64,000 nt of DNA. It comes from Plantago elongata. Its lineage: Eukaryota > Streptophyta > Magnoliopsida > Lamiales > Plantaginaceae. Shown piece by piece: positions 36,943 to 48,561 of the stretch (within the stretch, counting starts at the first letter, position 1; each line of letters starts with the position of its first letter). A program made the translations under genes and the position numbers. The notes below the pieces were generated by a model. It did no database searches, had not been told where the DNA came from, and worked only from the letters and a program-made list of their open reading frames with translations. Location: positions 1 through 64,000 of the forward strand of contig JAYMSP010000222.1 in NCBI GenBank assembly GCA_036897095.1. The letters run 5' to 3'.

Positions 36943-39900
36943 ATGTCTGCCAGCACCGACCAAAACCACAGTGGCACTCTCCACCGCGATGCGGAGTCTC
37001 TGTTCCGCACAAAACCAATCTCCGAAATCCGAAATATCGAAGCCTCAACTCGCAAGCAGATCCAGGACAAGAGTGAGGAGCTTCGCCAGCTTGTAGGAAA
37101 CCGTTACCGTGATCTGATTGACTCAGCTGATTCAATTGTCTTGATGAAGTCATCCTGTGAGTCGATCTCAGCTAACATCTCCGCCATTCACCACGCCGTG
37201 ATTCACTCCCTCTCATGGGAAACAACGCCTCAATTAAGTGTTTCTGCCCCTGCCCCTAATCGATCCCGTATTTACGGCATTGCTTGTAGAGTTAAGTACT
37301 TGGTAGATACGCCTGAGAATATATGGGGCTGTTTGGATGAATCGATGTTTCTAGAGTCTTCTGCGAGGTATATTCGTGCAAAACACGTGCACTCGAATTT
37401 GATTGATAGTAAAGAGAGTATTAGTAGTGGTAGGAAGGTGTTATCACATTTTCCCTTGTTGCAGCATCAGTGGCAAATTGTGGAGAGTTTTAAGGTACAG
37501 ATCTCGCAGAGGAGTCGGGAGAGGTTGCTGCTAGATCAGGAGGGGATAGGGGCTTACGCGGATGCCCTGGCGGCTGTTGCAATCACAGATGACCTTGATC
37601 CGAAGCAGGTTTTGACTCTGTTTGTGGATTCGAGGAAGACATGTATATCACAGAAGCTGAATGCATGTCGTGGTAATTTGAATGCAGGCAGTGAGGATGT
37701 AATTTCAGTGTTTTGTGATGTTTTGAAGATAATTCAGGTTACTGTTGGTCAAGTGGGGGAGTTGTTTCTGCGAGTTTTGAATGATCTGCCACTGTTTTAT
37801 AAGGTTATTTTGGGTTTCCCGCCAGCTTCTCAGTTGTTTGGGGGAATACCGAATCCTGATGAAGAAGTTAGATTATGGAATTTGTTTAGGGATGAGTTGG
37901 AGTCAAATATGGGGCTGTTAGACCGAGATATTGTGTCCAAGACTTGTTCTGATTGGCTGAGGAATTGTGGGAGAGAGATTATGAGTGATACTAATGGTAG
38001 GTATCTGATTGATGTAATTGGCAGCGGGCGTGAGCTTTCTTCAGCTGAGAAACTTATAAGGGAGACCATGGATAGCAAGCAGATTTTAGAAGGCAGTTTG
38101 GAATGGCTGAAAAATGTTTTTGGTTCTGAGATTGAATTGCCGTGGAAAAGAACTCGGGAACTTGTCTTGGGAGAAGACTCAGACCTGTGGGATGATATAT
38201 TTGAAGATGCTTTTGTGCAGAGGATGAAAGCAATTATAGACTTTGGATTTAATGAATTAACTGGAATCGTTAATGTCGTGGATTCTGTTCACTCTATTAT
38301 GGATGTTCCTGGTAATCACTCTGATTCCATAGCTTCCTTGAACAGATATCGGAATATTGGTGGGGTTTGGTTCACTGAGGCTAATGCTAAGAAGCTTAAT
38401 CCAGTTCCTGGGTCAAAGTCACATCAATCTCAAGAATATGATGTACATAGCTGTCTGAATGCTTACTTTGGTCCAGAAGTGAGCCGGATAAGGGATGCTG
38501 TAGACGGTCGATGCCAGAGTTTTCTACATGACCTCCTTTGGTTCCTCGAGTCTCCAAAGGCACCAAAGAGATTGAAGGATTTGGCACCTTATATACAAAA
38601 TAAATGTTACTCAAGCCTTACAGCCATTTTAAAACAACTCAAGAATGAGTTGGACCTGCTTTACAGTGGTTTAGAAAAGAGAAGCAACCCTGAAGAATCT
38701 GCATTATCGCCTGGTATACTTGTTGAAAGATCACTATTCATTGGGCGTCTTCTTTTTGCATTTCAGAAACACTCTAGGCACATTCCTATAGTACTTGGTT
38801 CACCTAGATCCTGGCTAAGTGAAATATCAAATGCCGTATCCAATCAAGTTCCAGCTGTACAAGAGCAGACAAATGCTGCTTTTGACTCATCAACGACAGA
38901 TGGTCCAGGGAAAAGAGTGGTCGATTCTAACAGGAAACAGATGTCTCTGGTAGCAAGTGCTCTATTTGGAGTAGAAGACAATTCTAGCCCACAGCTTAAA
39001 GATTTAATTCAGACAACCCATGATCTTTGTGTCAGAGCTTATAACTTGTGGATATCGTGGGTTTCTGATGAATTTTCATCTGTTTTCTTGAGAAATCTCA
39101 ACCAGGATGATGCCTTAACATCAAGTATTCCTGTGCGTGTAAGTATTATTTCATCTCAACCTTTTAAAATCTTTTCATTTCACCTTCCTCCATAAGTGGC
39201 ATGCTCATTACTTTTCTTGTATTTGTACACCAAGGTGATGATTACTACAAAATGCTATATCGATCCAATGTGTGCTTTCTTAAAGCATTACCATAGCCTT
39301 ATTATTATATCTTATAGTATAAGGTAATTGAATCATGTCAGCTTGCATGCATGCATGAATTTGATTAAGCTGGAAGCATGTCTTATTTATGATTCTCCCA
39401 ACAATTGACAGGGGTGGGAGGAGACTGTAGTCAAGCAAGAACAATCTAGTGAAGGCCAGTCAGAGATGAAGATATCGCTCCCTTCTATGCCGTCTCTGTA
39501 CTTGACCTCATTTTTGTTTTATGCATGTGAGGAAATTTACCGTGTGGGTGGTCATGTCCTTGATAAAATAATTCTGCAGAATTTGGCGTCAAGGTTATTG
39601 GATAAGGTATGATGCACTTGAACTTTCATTAGTAGTAATGTATATCTATCTAATGGTCATTCTGGCTTCATATTACAATTCATTTTTTTATGTTTATGCT
39701 CTATCGGCATGCTTATTGCTTAAGAAGTTGCTTTTCTGCTTCTGGTTTTGAACTTTAGAACAGCTTGCAATAGACATAGCTGAAGTCAAGAATGATTAGA
39801 AAGTTGCACAACCAATTGAACCGTCACCAAGCACATTTTCCTTAAACAGATCATTTTGCTCCATTGGAACTGTCAAATCAGGCTTTCTTCATCCAGCTGC

Positions 39901-41942
39901 AGCTGTTTAGTCTAAAGCTGAATAATTTACACATATATTTCATGTAATACCCAACATCCCACATTGCTTGTCAGTGGAAGGGATGAAGGGTATATATGAC
40001 TCTTTATGGTATGAGGCCTTTTGGGGAAACCCAAAAATAAATCTGTGCGGACTCCGGCCAAAACGGACAATATCGTACTGGGTGGTGGGGCAGCCATGAG
40101 TAACCTTGCCCCGTTGGCCTCAGCCCATTAATGGCCGGGTCCGTTACATTTCATCTTTCCTGCTAAAACCCTAATGTTATCTGGTACTTGTAAGTTCTTA
40201 AATGTTCTGGTGATTCACAAAGCTCAGAGTCTTGTTCTTTTCTTATGAATTGTACACCTTATTACAATCAGATGGGACGAATCTTTTGTCTGTGGTAGAC
40301 ACCCGAGGCAGGGATCTATAACATCCCACATGTACCTTTAAAGTGAGAAAAGTTTTACCTTGGGCAAATGTAGTTATAACATCTCCTGTGTTGCATAGGT
40401 TATTGGAACTTATGAAGATTTTCTGTTAGCTGGAGAAGGTTCTGGTTCTCAAGTGTCAGAAAAGGGCATTCTGCAAGTTTTATTGGATATAAAATTTGCA
40501 GCTGATATTTTAGCTGGGGGTGATTTCCTTGCAAATGAGGAGTATCCGAGGATTTCTAAACATAAAAGTCCTTTTAGAAGGAAGCAGGAAGCACAACAAA
40601 CCAAGTCTGTTTTTAATGAACGTACAAATCGATTAACAGTACATCTTTCTCAAAAACTGGATCCCATTGATTGGCTCACGTAAGTTTTTTTTTTTTTACT
40701 ATTGCATTGGTTTTACTAAGTTCTGATTCTTAAAAAAGCTAAATTCTACTTTAACCTTTTCCCATTTTTTTGTTCATTTCTGTTGAAAGTTTTAAGTCTT
40801 GTTATATCTTTGTGTTGGCCCTTGGCTAGAAACTGATAGCAGCCGTTGAAAGACGCAATCTGGGCTGCAAACTTCAGCATTTTAATTATTCTCTGTCACT
40901 GTGAGGCATCTGAGCATATATATATATATATTGATGTTGTGTTCAATTCTTTTGAGAATCTTTGGTTTAAAATGAAAATCTAACTGGAGAAAGAAACTCA
41001 TACAGAAACCTTCCTGTATTGAACTCAACATACATTTTGAAGTTTAAATGTAGGTCACAGTTATTCTGTTGTTTTATTCCACTGCAGTCATCAACTCATC
41101 ATTCTGGTTTGTTTTCAGATATGAACCGTACCTTTGGGAAAATGAGAGGCAAGCATACCTCAGGCATGCCGTTCTTTTTGGCTTCTTTGTGCAGCTTAAT
41201 CGGCTGTATATGGACATTGTGCAGAAGCTACCCACTAATGCTGAGTCAAACACTATGCGATGCTCTACAGTGCCCCGTTTCAAATATCTTCCTATCAGGT
41301 GGCAACTGTTATCCTGTATATATACCTCGTGTATTCAAAAAAAATTTCCTCCGCCATTTACTATATTCTCCGACTCCTATTATCCCCAATCCCTTTAATT
41401 TGTTTTCGTTTCATTAGAGAATGTGTTTTAAGTTGTGTACTCTGTCTCCAGTGCCCCAGCTTTATCTTCAAGGAAAACAGTCAGGACACCAGGATCCACA
41501 ACCATGGATGATGTTTACTCGAGAAATTCATGGAAAAGTTACGATGAGATATCTCGAAACATTGATGCCGATGAGGACTCTAGTTTGGGGATGGCTGCAC
41601 CATTGTTGAAGTCTTTCATGCAGGTAAATTGTCTAATTAGCAAGCAGAATGCCTTTAGTTGGTTGATTATATTGCATGACATGAGGGTTAAACTTAAAAG
41701 TCAGTCTTTATCTGTCTGGTGGAAATACACAAGTGAAATGTGTTTCAGTCTAGTGGATTGAGTATTTGCTGGCTCAACCATTTTGTTGGTCCAACGTTTT
41801 TCAGGTAGGTAGCAGGTTTGGGGAGAGTACACTGAGACTGGGATCGATATTGACTGATGGGCAAGTCGGCCGGTTTGGAGACATATTACCTGCTCAAGCT
41901 GCTGGCCTCCTATCATCTTTCACTGCCCGATCCGATGCATAA
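36943..41942 (+). CDS. COG1: Conserved oligomeric Golgi complex subunit 1 (1,053 aa)
   Basis: Six exons, 36943-39138, 39412-39606, 40399-40679, 41119-41298, 41452-41623 and 41805-41942, join in frame to 1,053 codons, close to plant COG1 (about 1,070). The N-terminal helix region contains [20 protein letters not shown] and [20 protein letters not shown], the coiled-coil-forming start common to COG/exocyst-type tethers. COG1 is the scaffold that links lobe A (COG2-4) and lobe B (COG5-8) of the complex tethering retrograde vesicles at the Golgi. The large first exon and the order of the remaining small exons are uninterrupted by stops. Intron 2 (39607-40398) carries a solo-LTR-like insertion. 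The ATG at 36943 is the first in the second leader exon. Confidence 0.95.
39943..40148. mobile_element. Solo-LTR/TRIM-like insertion in COG1 intron 2 (206 bp)
   Basis: The element starts TGTAATACCC and ends GGGTCCGTTACA, i.e. TG...CA with short inverted ends TGTAA/TTACA. It is flanked by the 5-base direct repeat TTTCA (39938-39942 and 40149-40153), as made by LTR retrotransposon integrase. It is GC-richer than the intron and contains CCAACATCCCACATTG and GGACAATATCGTACTGG, phrases I recognise from abundant plant dispersed repeats. There is no internal domain or second LTR, so it is a solo LTR or a very short TRIM-type element. Orientation is not assigned. Confidence 0.75.
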
Positions 41943-43474
41943 GCGCCCCATTTAGAACACACACAAAAGAAAGCAAGTTATGTTGCTGTGGAAATCTATA
42001 TATATTCACATATAGAGTTACTGTACATACGGACCTCCAGTATCCCTTCATTCACCCAACAATGTAGCCTAGAGGTTTAGGTACATATAAATTTGATGAA
42101 TTGATTTGAGTTGAGTAGCCAAAAGGTGTTTCTTGTAAATTTTGATTTTTGTCTCGTTCGTTTTATTCTAATTTTGAATCCGATGAGTTTATAAAAATCA
42201 TTCATATCTGTACATGTATAAAAGTATAAAATACTAATATGTGCGCGGTTTATTACGTATGAAATATTTTTTTTTAATTACGAGTCACATATATTAAATA
42301 AAAAATTAAATAAAAATTCAATGATCCTAAATAAAAACTAATAGACCGTACATAAAAATTTACAGATACTTCAACACCCACATACCTTGAATAAAAATTC
42401 ACAAGCCATAAATAAAAATTTATATACACTTATAAAAATTCACATACTTTTAAAAAAAAAACGGTATTTCTAAGTTTAATAGAAAATTCGATCTTTCCCT
42501 AGACTTTATAAATATTAAAAAGATAGTACATATCATCAAAATTACTGATTTACTTGCACATAAAACTAGAAACATAAAATATTAAAAACACTTACAATTA
42601 TTGATAAATGAAATATAAAATAAAATCAAAGAGAAAACTATAAAACAAAAGAAATAAAATTAAGAAACTTATAAAATAGATTTGAACCCTTTGTTATTAG
42701 TTATTATTACAATCCATGATAAAACACAGGTGAAGATAGTCTTTTATCTATTCAAATTACCTAGTGGGACTATAATCCTCTCAGATAGGAGCATTGCTAA
42801 CTGACTGACTGTCCCTGAGAAAGATTTTATCTTATTAATTGTCTTACTAAATGTGAATCCTTTGATGAGTAGAAAACTGGAAATGCATGCTTTGTTTTAA
42901 CCGGTTTTTTACAATATTGGATCGAACCAAAATCCAAATTTCCCCAAAAAAACTAGAACCAAGAATCAAACCAAATAGCTTTAGGTTTGGACCAAGAGCC
43001 AATCTTTTTTTATCAGGTTTGGTTTTCCGGTCCGGTTCAGTTTATGATCAGCCCTAGTAAATAAAATACTACAATCTCAAATTCTCAATCAACAACAATT
43101 CACCTTATAAATTATTAGTACTTGTATCTAACAATGTACAACAATTCACCTTATTCCTAAGTACTTGTATCTAAACAATGTACTGTTCCAGGAATTATTT
43201 TAGATTTAAACGAATAAAATACTACAATCTCAACCAACAACAGTTCTCCAAAAATCCAACAGCCTTGGCATGTACAACTTCACATGCCACATGAAATTTT
43301 CTGTTGTTGCTTCCCTCCCTAACCTCAACTCGCAAAACAAGATACCTTGCTGAGTTCACCTTATAAATTCGTACATTCTGAGAGAAAGTAATGTCAAACC
43401 CTTGACTTGAAGCTGTTCTTCCTATGGTACTAGCATCCTAAAACTTAGAAAACCTCATATTTCATCTGTCTTCT
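41943..43474. other. Intergenic between convergent COG1 and SEC-C genes
   Basis: The COG1 3' UTR is followed by very AT-rich DNA. At about 42230-42460 there are repeated AAAAATTCACA/ATAAAAATT words. At about 42900-43050 there is GGTTTGG/CCGGTTC-type low complexity. At about 43090-43190 a unit containing ACAACAATTCACCTTAT and AGTACTTGTATCTAA occurs twice in tandem. A 71-codon open frame without ATG lies on the minus strand at 43222-43437, probably in the 3' UTR of the SEC-C gene. Confidence 0.45.
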
Positions 43475-45902
43475 TCACTTGCTTGTCTCCTTCGCACAAC
43501 ACCTTCAAATATAACATAACTATATCAGCAGCAGAAATTCAAATAGAAGAAGATATTGACGAAAGTGAAGTGAGAGTATGAACTATGTAAAACAAAATAT
43601 ATGCAGGTGCCAAGGAAAATGATAACATGAGGGAAACTTGTGTTCAAAGACCCAATCAAGTATCCACTGCGTTAAAAAATCAAAACAAGTTGCTGTACAG
43701 GAGTAATTGCATCTTGGACCATTCATGGCCATATTCAGCAAGCCCTCAACTTTCAGAAACCACATGAGCACCAACTGAAGGCAATAAGCTTACGAGACGG
43801 ATTAAATTTCATTCGATGGAACTGCCTCATGATTTGCAGTCAGATTCTTCAGTAACAATGAACAATATCTCTCTCCCAAAAGTCGCCATTATTTTATTCA
43901 TTCTTTCATAAAATAAGATGCACCTTTTTCATTCTCTTTTTATAGTACCGGGACAGTTATCGTAGAAGGAAGTTATAAGAAGTGTTTCTCTTTCATTCAT
44001 GCATAAAAGTATATAGCTGTCGAACAGATTATATCAAATGAATACTATAATTAACTGTTTGTTTATTCTAGTAGAATACGACTGCAAAAGTACCTTTTAT
44101 ATTTCTTTTGGGAACCACAGGGGCATGGTTGGTTCCTACTTATTTGTCCACTCTTTGCCAAGTTTGTTCTAGCAACATCCATTGGGGTTGATCCCATCAA
44201 TTTCTGAACCTGCCACCATCAATTGGAAATAAACATATGGTTTTCATTGGAGAGCTGACATTATACATCTTCAAAGAACACCATGCCATGCTATTCCTAA
44301 ATAAACATATGCTTTGTTGGATTCAATCAGCTAAGGTTATGGCTTTAAAAAGTCTTTTAAAGTGAGTTTCAAGGTAACTGAACCTTGTCAGATAAAAATA
44401 TATGTTTGTTGCCATTTTTACATAGTGATGCAATAAAACTTACGAAAAAAATAAGAAACACATACGCAAATGCTGTCTTCATACTCGCAACTAAACAGAT
44501 CAGTAGTTAGTTAACAATTCAGTTACTGTAGTAAGATATTGTGTTAAATATATTGAAGTACAGTAAAAGTCCATCCATATTTGATGGAGTAACAAGGTTT
44601 TTTAAGGGGATAACATTCAGCAGAAGCCAAAATATAATTCTCCAAGCATGTCAACTGCAAACAAAAAACAAGAACATATATATTACAGTACCACTTACCT
44701 CTGCCAAACTTGTTGGCATTGGTTTCCCTTCTTCTTTCATTTTTTCAAGCTTTCTTTGTGCTTCTTTTGCCCACGTAAACTTTGATAACGCATTTTCAAC
44801 ATCAGCCAACGTGCAATTACATTGTTTAGCTGCCTCCTGCTTCTGGGCAGTTTTGATATTCTACAATAGTTGAAACCAGTGTAATCTCAAAATAACATAC
44901 ACATATTAGACAACTAAGAATTATTTTTCACAATATTGACCTAAGCCTCAAAACAATAGGTTTCACTTCGTAATAGTTATTCGTGGAAACAAGGTTCAAT
45001 CCAAGTGTTGCACCAACTCATGCCATAGCTATATCATCATGAAGTTCAAGTAGTTGAGAACCAGAAACTCAACTTTCTCAGAAACATACACAAGTAAGGT
45101 GAAAGTTTCCTAAATTTGATTAATATAATATGCGAAAGCAAGCACAGAAATTCCAAAGTTTGAAATTTGTAGAATATAAAGGCAGAGTTCGACATTCAAC
45201 AGTAATTACATGAATCGCTAGCAATTGAAAAAAGGAGCGTAATTGCAGTTAAGAATACTACATCATGGTCAATGAAGCTTTCATATAGTTCGAATCACAC
45301 ATTGTACATAAGCAGAAACATATCATATATTAATATACTCAACACCTCAACTGAAATCAGACTACCAATCTTGCTAGCAGCTATCTTATCGCGAGTCAGC
45401 TAGTGTTGCTAAACGAAACCATAAACAAAATCTAGCAATTAAAAATGCAGGAGGAAAGGAGCTATGTACATCTCCAGTAGGATCGAAACCGCCTAAAACA
45501 CGAAGAATGCCCTCTTGCTTCTCAAGGATACTATTGGCATAGGCTGCCTCAGCACCCCGCCCAGGAATGTACTGCTGTAAAGATCCCACCTTTCTGGCTT
45601 TACTCATCTCCTCTGTAAACCCTATTACTCGCAATCATACATAAAAAAACAACTACAAGATGAGTTTTTAATTTTCAATTAATCTACTATACAAGTGTTA
45701 ATTTAGTGATCTCTAGACAGATAAACTCACTGAGAAGAGTGAAGTCTTGTTTGACGTCGTTCTCCGAGGTGGGTTTCTGGCCGGTGACGACTCCCTTCAC
45801 TCGGTCCATCCATGATGTCAGATGGGTTGTGGAGGAGATCCACCGGACTAGACCGAATCGATTTGCACTCACCACTTTAGCCGATATCAATCCAACCACC
45901 AT
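43475..45902 (-). CDS. SEC-C zinc-motif protein, probably mitochondrial or plastid (206 aa)
   Basis: Five exons, from the start: 45731-45902, 45470-45612, 44699-44860, 44094-44209 and 43475-43502. They join in frame to 206 codons. The C-terminus reads ISRNQPCPCGSQKKYKRCC, the SEC-C metal-binding motif (CPC...CC) best known from the tail of bacterial SecA. The middle contains PGRGAEAAYANSILEKQEG and a Lys/Glu-rich helix. The last coding exon is only 28 bases and supplies both closing cysteines, so the motif is split by a 591-base intron. The N-terminus (MVVGLISAKVVSANRFGLVRW) is basic and hydrophobic, suggesting organelle import. An in-frame ATG at 45971 would add 23 residues and is an alternative start. 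I do not know the function; the family is conserved in plants but not characterised to my knowledge. Confidence 0.82.
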
Positions 45903-46554
45903 TCTAATGCTTTTATAATGTACTAGCGTAGAAATTGATTTCTTGGATACATATGTAGTTCCGCCGCTCATCCACAGAGATGCTTGTAGAATAGTAGTGT
46001 TTACCGGAACTGAACTAAACTGAACCGAATTGAACCGGAATGAAATTGAAAATTTCCATTTCTTAAGAAACTAATCGAATCACAATTGGTTCGTCATGAT
46101 TGTCGATTAGGACAGTCAGTCATAGGTGGTCAATTAGGGTTTTATAAAGAGCTATTATTATTCACCTGGCTCGATAAGGCTTGTTTCGTCTAGACTCGAC
46201 TCGCTGGATAAGATAAATGAGTCGGACTCTAACGTCATATTATGCTCATTTATTCAACGAGTTGAGCTCGATAAAGCTCATTAAGAGTAATTACTTTAAT
46301 AAATAAGACTCGTTAAAACTCATTTTTCCCAACTCGAACTCGTTATGTATTACTTGACCTCGAACTTATTATTTTTACTCGCTTTATTAACAAGCCGAGC
46401 TTGCACTAGCTCTAGTTGAGTGCAAACTGAGTATCAGAATACTCGATTCGACTCGGCTCGTTTAAAAACACGGGACACCTGCATACACCTTTGTAGTCTT
46501 TCAAGTGGGACTAGAAATAAGAAAAGAGAAAGTTGGGGATGAAAAATTTGCTAC
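45903..46554. other. Divergent intergenic region with CTCGA-type repeats
   Basis: This lies between the SEC-C gene (-) and the RING gene (+). At 46000-46050 there are ACTGAACCGAATTGAACC words. At 46160-46470 there are many (A)ACTCG/CTCGTTAA/GAGCTCGATAAAGCTC words, a degenerate family found in plant intergenic DNA. No gene is seen. Confidence 0.45.
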
Positions 46555-47085
46555 TTAAGTCTCAACAAATGGAGACTATGTGTAGAAACTCCAACCCGAC
46601 CCGAAATGACACGTAAAAGCTTGATGATGCAAATGTCAGAAATATCGGTGCTTCAGATTTGCTCCCATTTTCTGGATTCCTTTGATTCCTGATCGATCAT
46701 GAATTGGTAAGCAATTGATTTCATCTGAGGCTTTGGTTGATAGTTTGTTTATTTTGCATTTCATTTGGTCCTTGGATATTTAAATCTGTGAGCTTTGAGT
46801 ATTGATTTCTGTTCTAGCAGTGGTTCGTTTTAACGTTCTCGTTTATTTTGAACTTGATTGATGCAATTCGTAATGGTACTTAATAATTATTCACTGACTC
46901 GTAATTTTCTGTTAATGATCGATTCATATGTATGGATCAATGTATTAGTATTGCCTGTATTTTGGCTTAATTCGAATTAGGGCTCTTGGATTTTACAAAA
47001 TCAGTGGCTACCGACAGTGTGATTTTTAGTGTGATTAGCTAGCGGTGGTTTTCTTGACAACGTCTTTTTTGGAACTGTGCATTTT
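46555..47085 (+). promoter_or_regulatory. RING-gene promoter/leader, duplicate of the COG1 leader (block B)
   Basis: Collinear with 36360-36935 on the same strand. Shared landmarks include TTTTCTGGATTCC, ATGAATTGGTAAGC, AATCTGTGAGCTTT, GATTCATATGTATGGA, TTAATTCGAATTAGGGCTCT and TGATTAGCTAGCGGT. The leader-intron donor (GTAAGC at 46707) and acceptor (TTTTTAG ending at 47029) sit at the equivalent positions. A spliced upstream frame would start at the ATG at 46699 and stop after six codons. The intron would be 323 bases. Use of this block as the RING-gene promoter is inferred from position and strand. Confidence 0.7.
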
Positions 47086-47769
47086 CATGTAGGATCATAG
47101 GAGGTGAACATGTATGGGAAATCGATAACATGAAACTTTCCTCACAGTATGTATTTCTGTGAATGTTTTTTTTTCATAATTTGGGGAGCTTGGTCCTTGG
47201 TTTTCCATATCTGTTTGAATCGACAATTTTGTTTTCAGTTTGAATTACGAAAGGTCAACAGAGTGAAGCTGGTGAAATGTTTACAATTGTCCAAACTTGT
47301 GCTCTGTGTACCTTAGTTTATCGACTGAAATTCTATAAATTATGTAGCCTGTGAGACTGACTGTATAAACACGGTGAGAATTATGTTAAGTTGGGCAAAC
47401 TGTCTTTATACTTAGTATGGAGTAGTAATCCTTGGTTGTTAGCATGCGTGATTTTGTCTTATTTGGTGTTTGGATCTTCATGAGTGAGAAAGTATTATTA
47501 TGTTGATTGAAAGATAACATGGATCCTATCTTTGAACTTCTATTTTCCAGATTCTCTATTCAGTTCTACAATATAATTCATGTGTGAGATTCTCTATTTT
47601 TTTGTGAAGAAGTGCGGGAAAAGATTTAACAACCTGGCTGCCGTGGATTGCAGGTTAGCTTCTAGCTTCTCAGAGTCCGTGTTTAATCTTGTGGTTTGTT
47701 TTGACCTTGTAGGAACTAGCTGTGCACATTTGAAACGTCCATCTGGTAGTTGTCCTATTGTGCTGAGAC
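47086..47769 (+). other. Further leader and leader intron(s) of the RING gene
   Basis: This is non-coding sequence between the duplicated leader block and the start codon. A plausible acceptor (TTGTAG at about 47706-47711) precedes the final leader exon (about 47712-47769), and a donor GGATTGCAG|GTTAGC lies at about 47652. The exact leader exons cannot be fixed without transcripts. Confidence 0.4.
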
Positions 47770-48561
47770 ATGTGGAATTTTGCTTCGAAGTGTGTAGCTG
47801 GAAATATAAGGCCAAAGAATCCTGGCCCAAAGCCAGCACATGATGATTGCTCGGATGATGATGTTTCTTCTACCACTAGCAGAGAAGAAGGCCTTGAATG
47901 TCCAATATGCTGGGAATCCTTTAACCTTGTTGAGAACATACCCTATGTTTTGTGGTGCGGACATACACTGTGCAAAAACTGCATCTTGGGACTGCATTGG
48001 GCTGTTGTTAAGATTCCAAGTTTGCCTCTACAGCTCCCACTCTTTATATCATGCCCCTGGTGTAACCTCTTGTCACCCCGTGTAATATATAGGGGGAACC
48101 TGAAATATCCTCGTAAAAACTTCTTCCTTCTATGGATGCTCGAGAGCATGAATGGTGACAGAGTCCAATCTCATGCACTTTGTGGGGATCATCAGGACGT
48201 TTGGCCAGTAAACACAAACGCTGCCAGAAGCTATACTGGTAATAATCTTAGGAGGATGCAGCAGTGTAATCATCGCCCAGAAATATCAGGTTCAAGAAAC
48301 AATGCTCCTGTCAATGGCTCTTTTACTGCTGAGAGACTACAATGCTCCCTCAGGAAGTCCCTCGTATTCCTTGTCCACCTTACAGCCAAACTGCCACTGG
48401 TCATCATTTTCCTTCTCATCATTTTATATGTTATTCCTGCCAGTGCAGCCGTCTTGGCTCTGTACATTATCATAACCCTGGTCTTTGCCCTTCCATCATT
48501 GCTCTTTCTGTACTTTGCATACCCATGCTTGGATTGGCTCGTGAAGGAGATCATCTCATGA
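47770..48561 (+). CDS. Membrane-anchored C3HC4 RING-finger protein, probable E3 ubiquitin ligase (263 aa)
   Basis: One uninterrupted coding exon of 263 codons. The RING ligands are C44, C47, C63, H65, C68, C71, C95 and C98 (CPIC, CGH, C..C, CPWC), a C3HC4 arrangement with a long 23-residue loop between C71 and C95. The C-terminus has two adjacent hydrophobic segments (about 207-228 and 230-252), ending in a short polar tail, so the protein should be tail-anchored or hairpin-anchored in a membrane with the RING in the cytosol. Plant proteins of this shape are annotated as RING/U-box superfamily members. Target and membrane are unknown. The leader upstream resembles that of COG1. Confidence 0.88.
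   Translation: MWNFASKCVAGNIRPKNPGPKPAHDDCSDDDVSSTTSREEGLECPICWESFNLVENIPYVLWCGHTLCKNCILGLHWAVVKIPSLPLQLPLFISCPWCNLLSPRVIYRGNLKYPRKNFFLLWMLESMNGDRVQSHALCGDHQDVWPVNTNAARSYTGNNLRRMQQCNHRPEISGSRNNAPVNGSFTAERLQCSLRKSLVFLVHLTAKLPLVIIFLLIILYVIPASAAVLALYIIITLVFALPSLLFLYFAYPCLDWLVKEIIS

Noticed and set aside
47580-47843. 87-codon frame overlapping the start of the RING gene
   Set aside because: It crosses a donor and acceptor in the leader and overlaps the RING reading frame out of phase.
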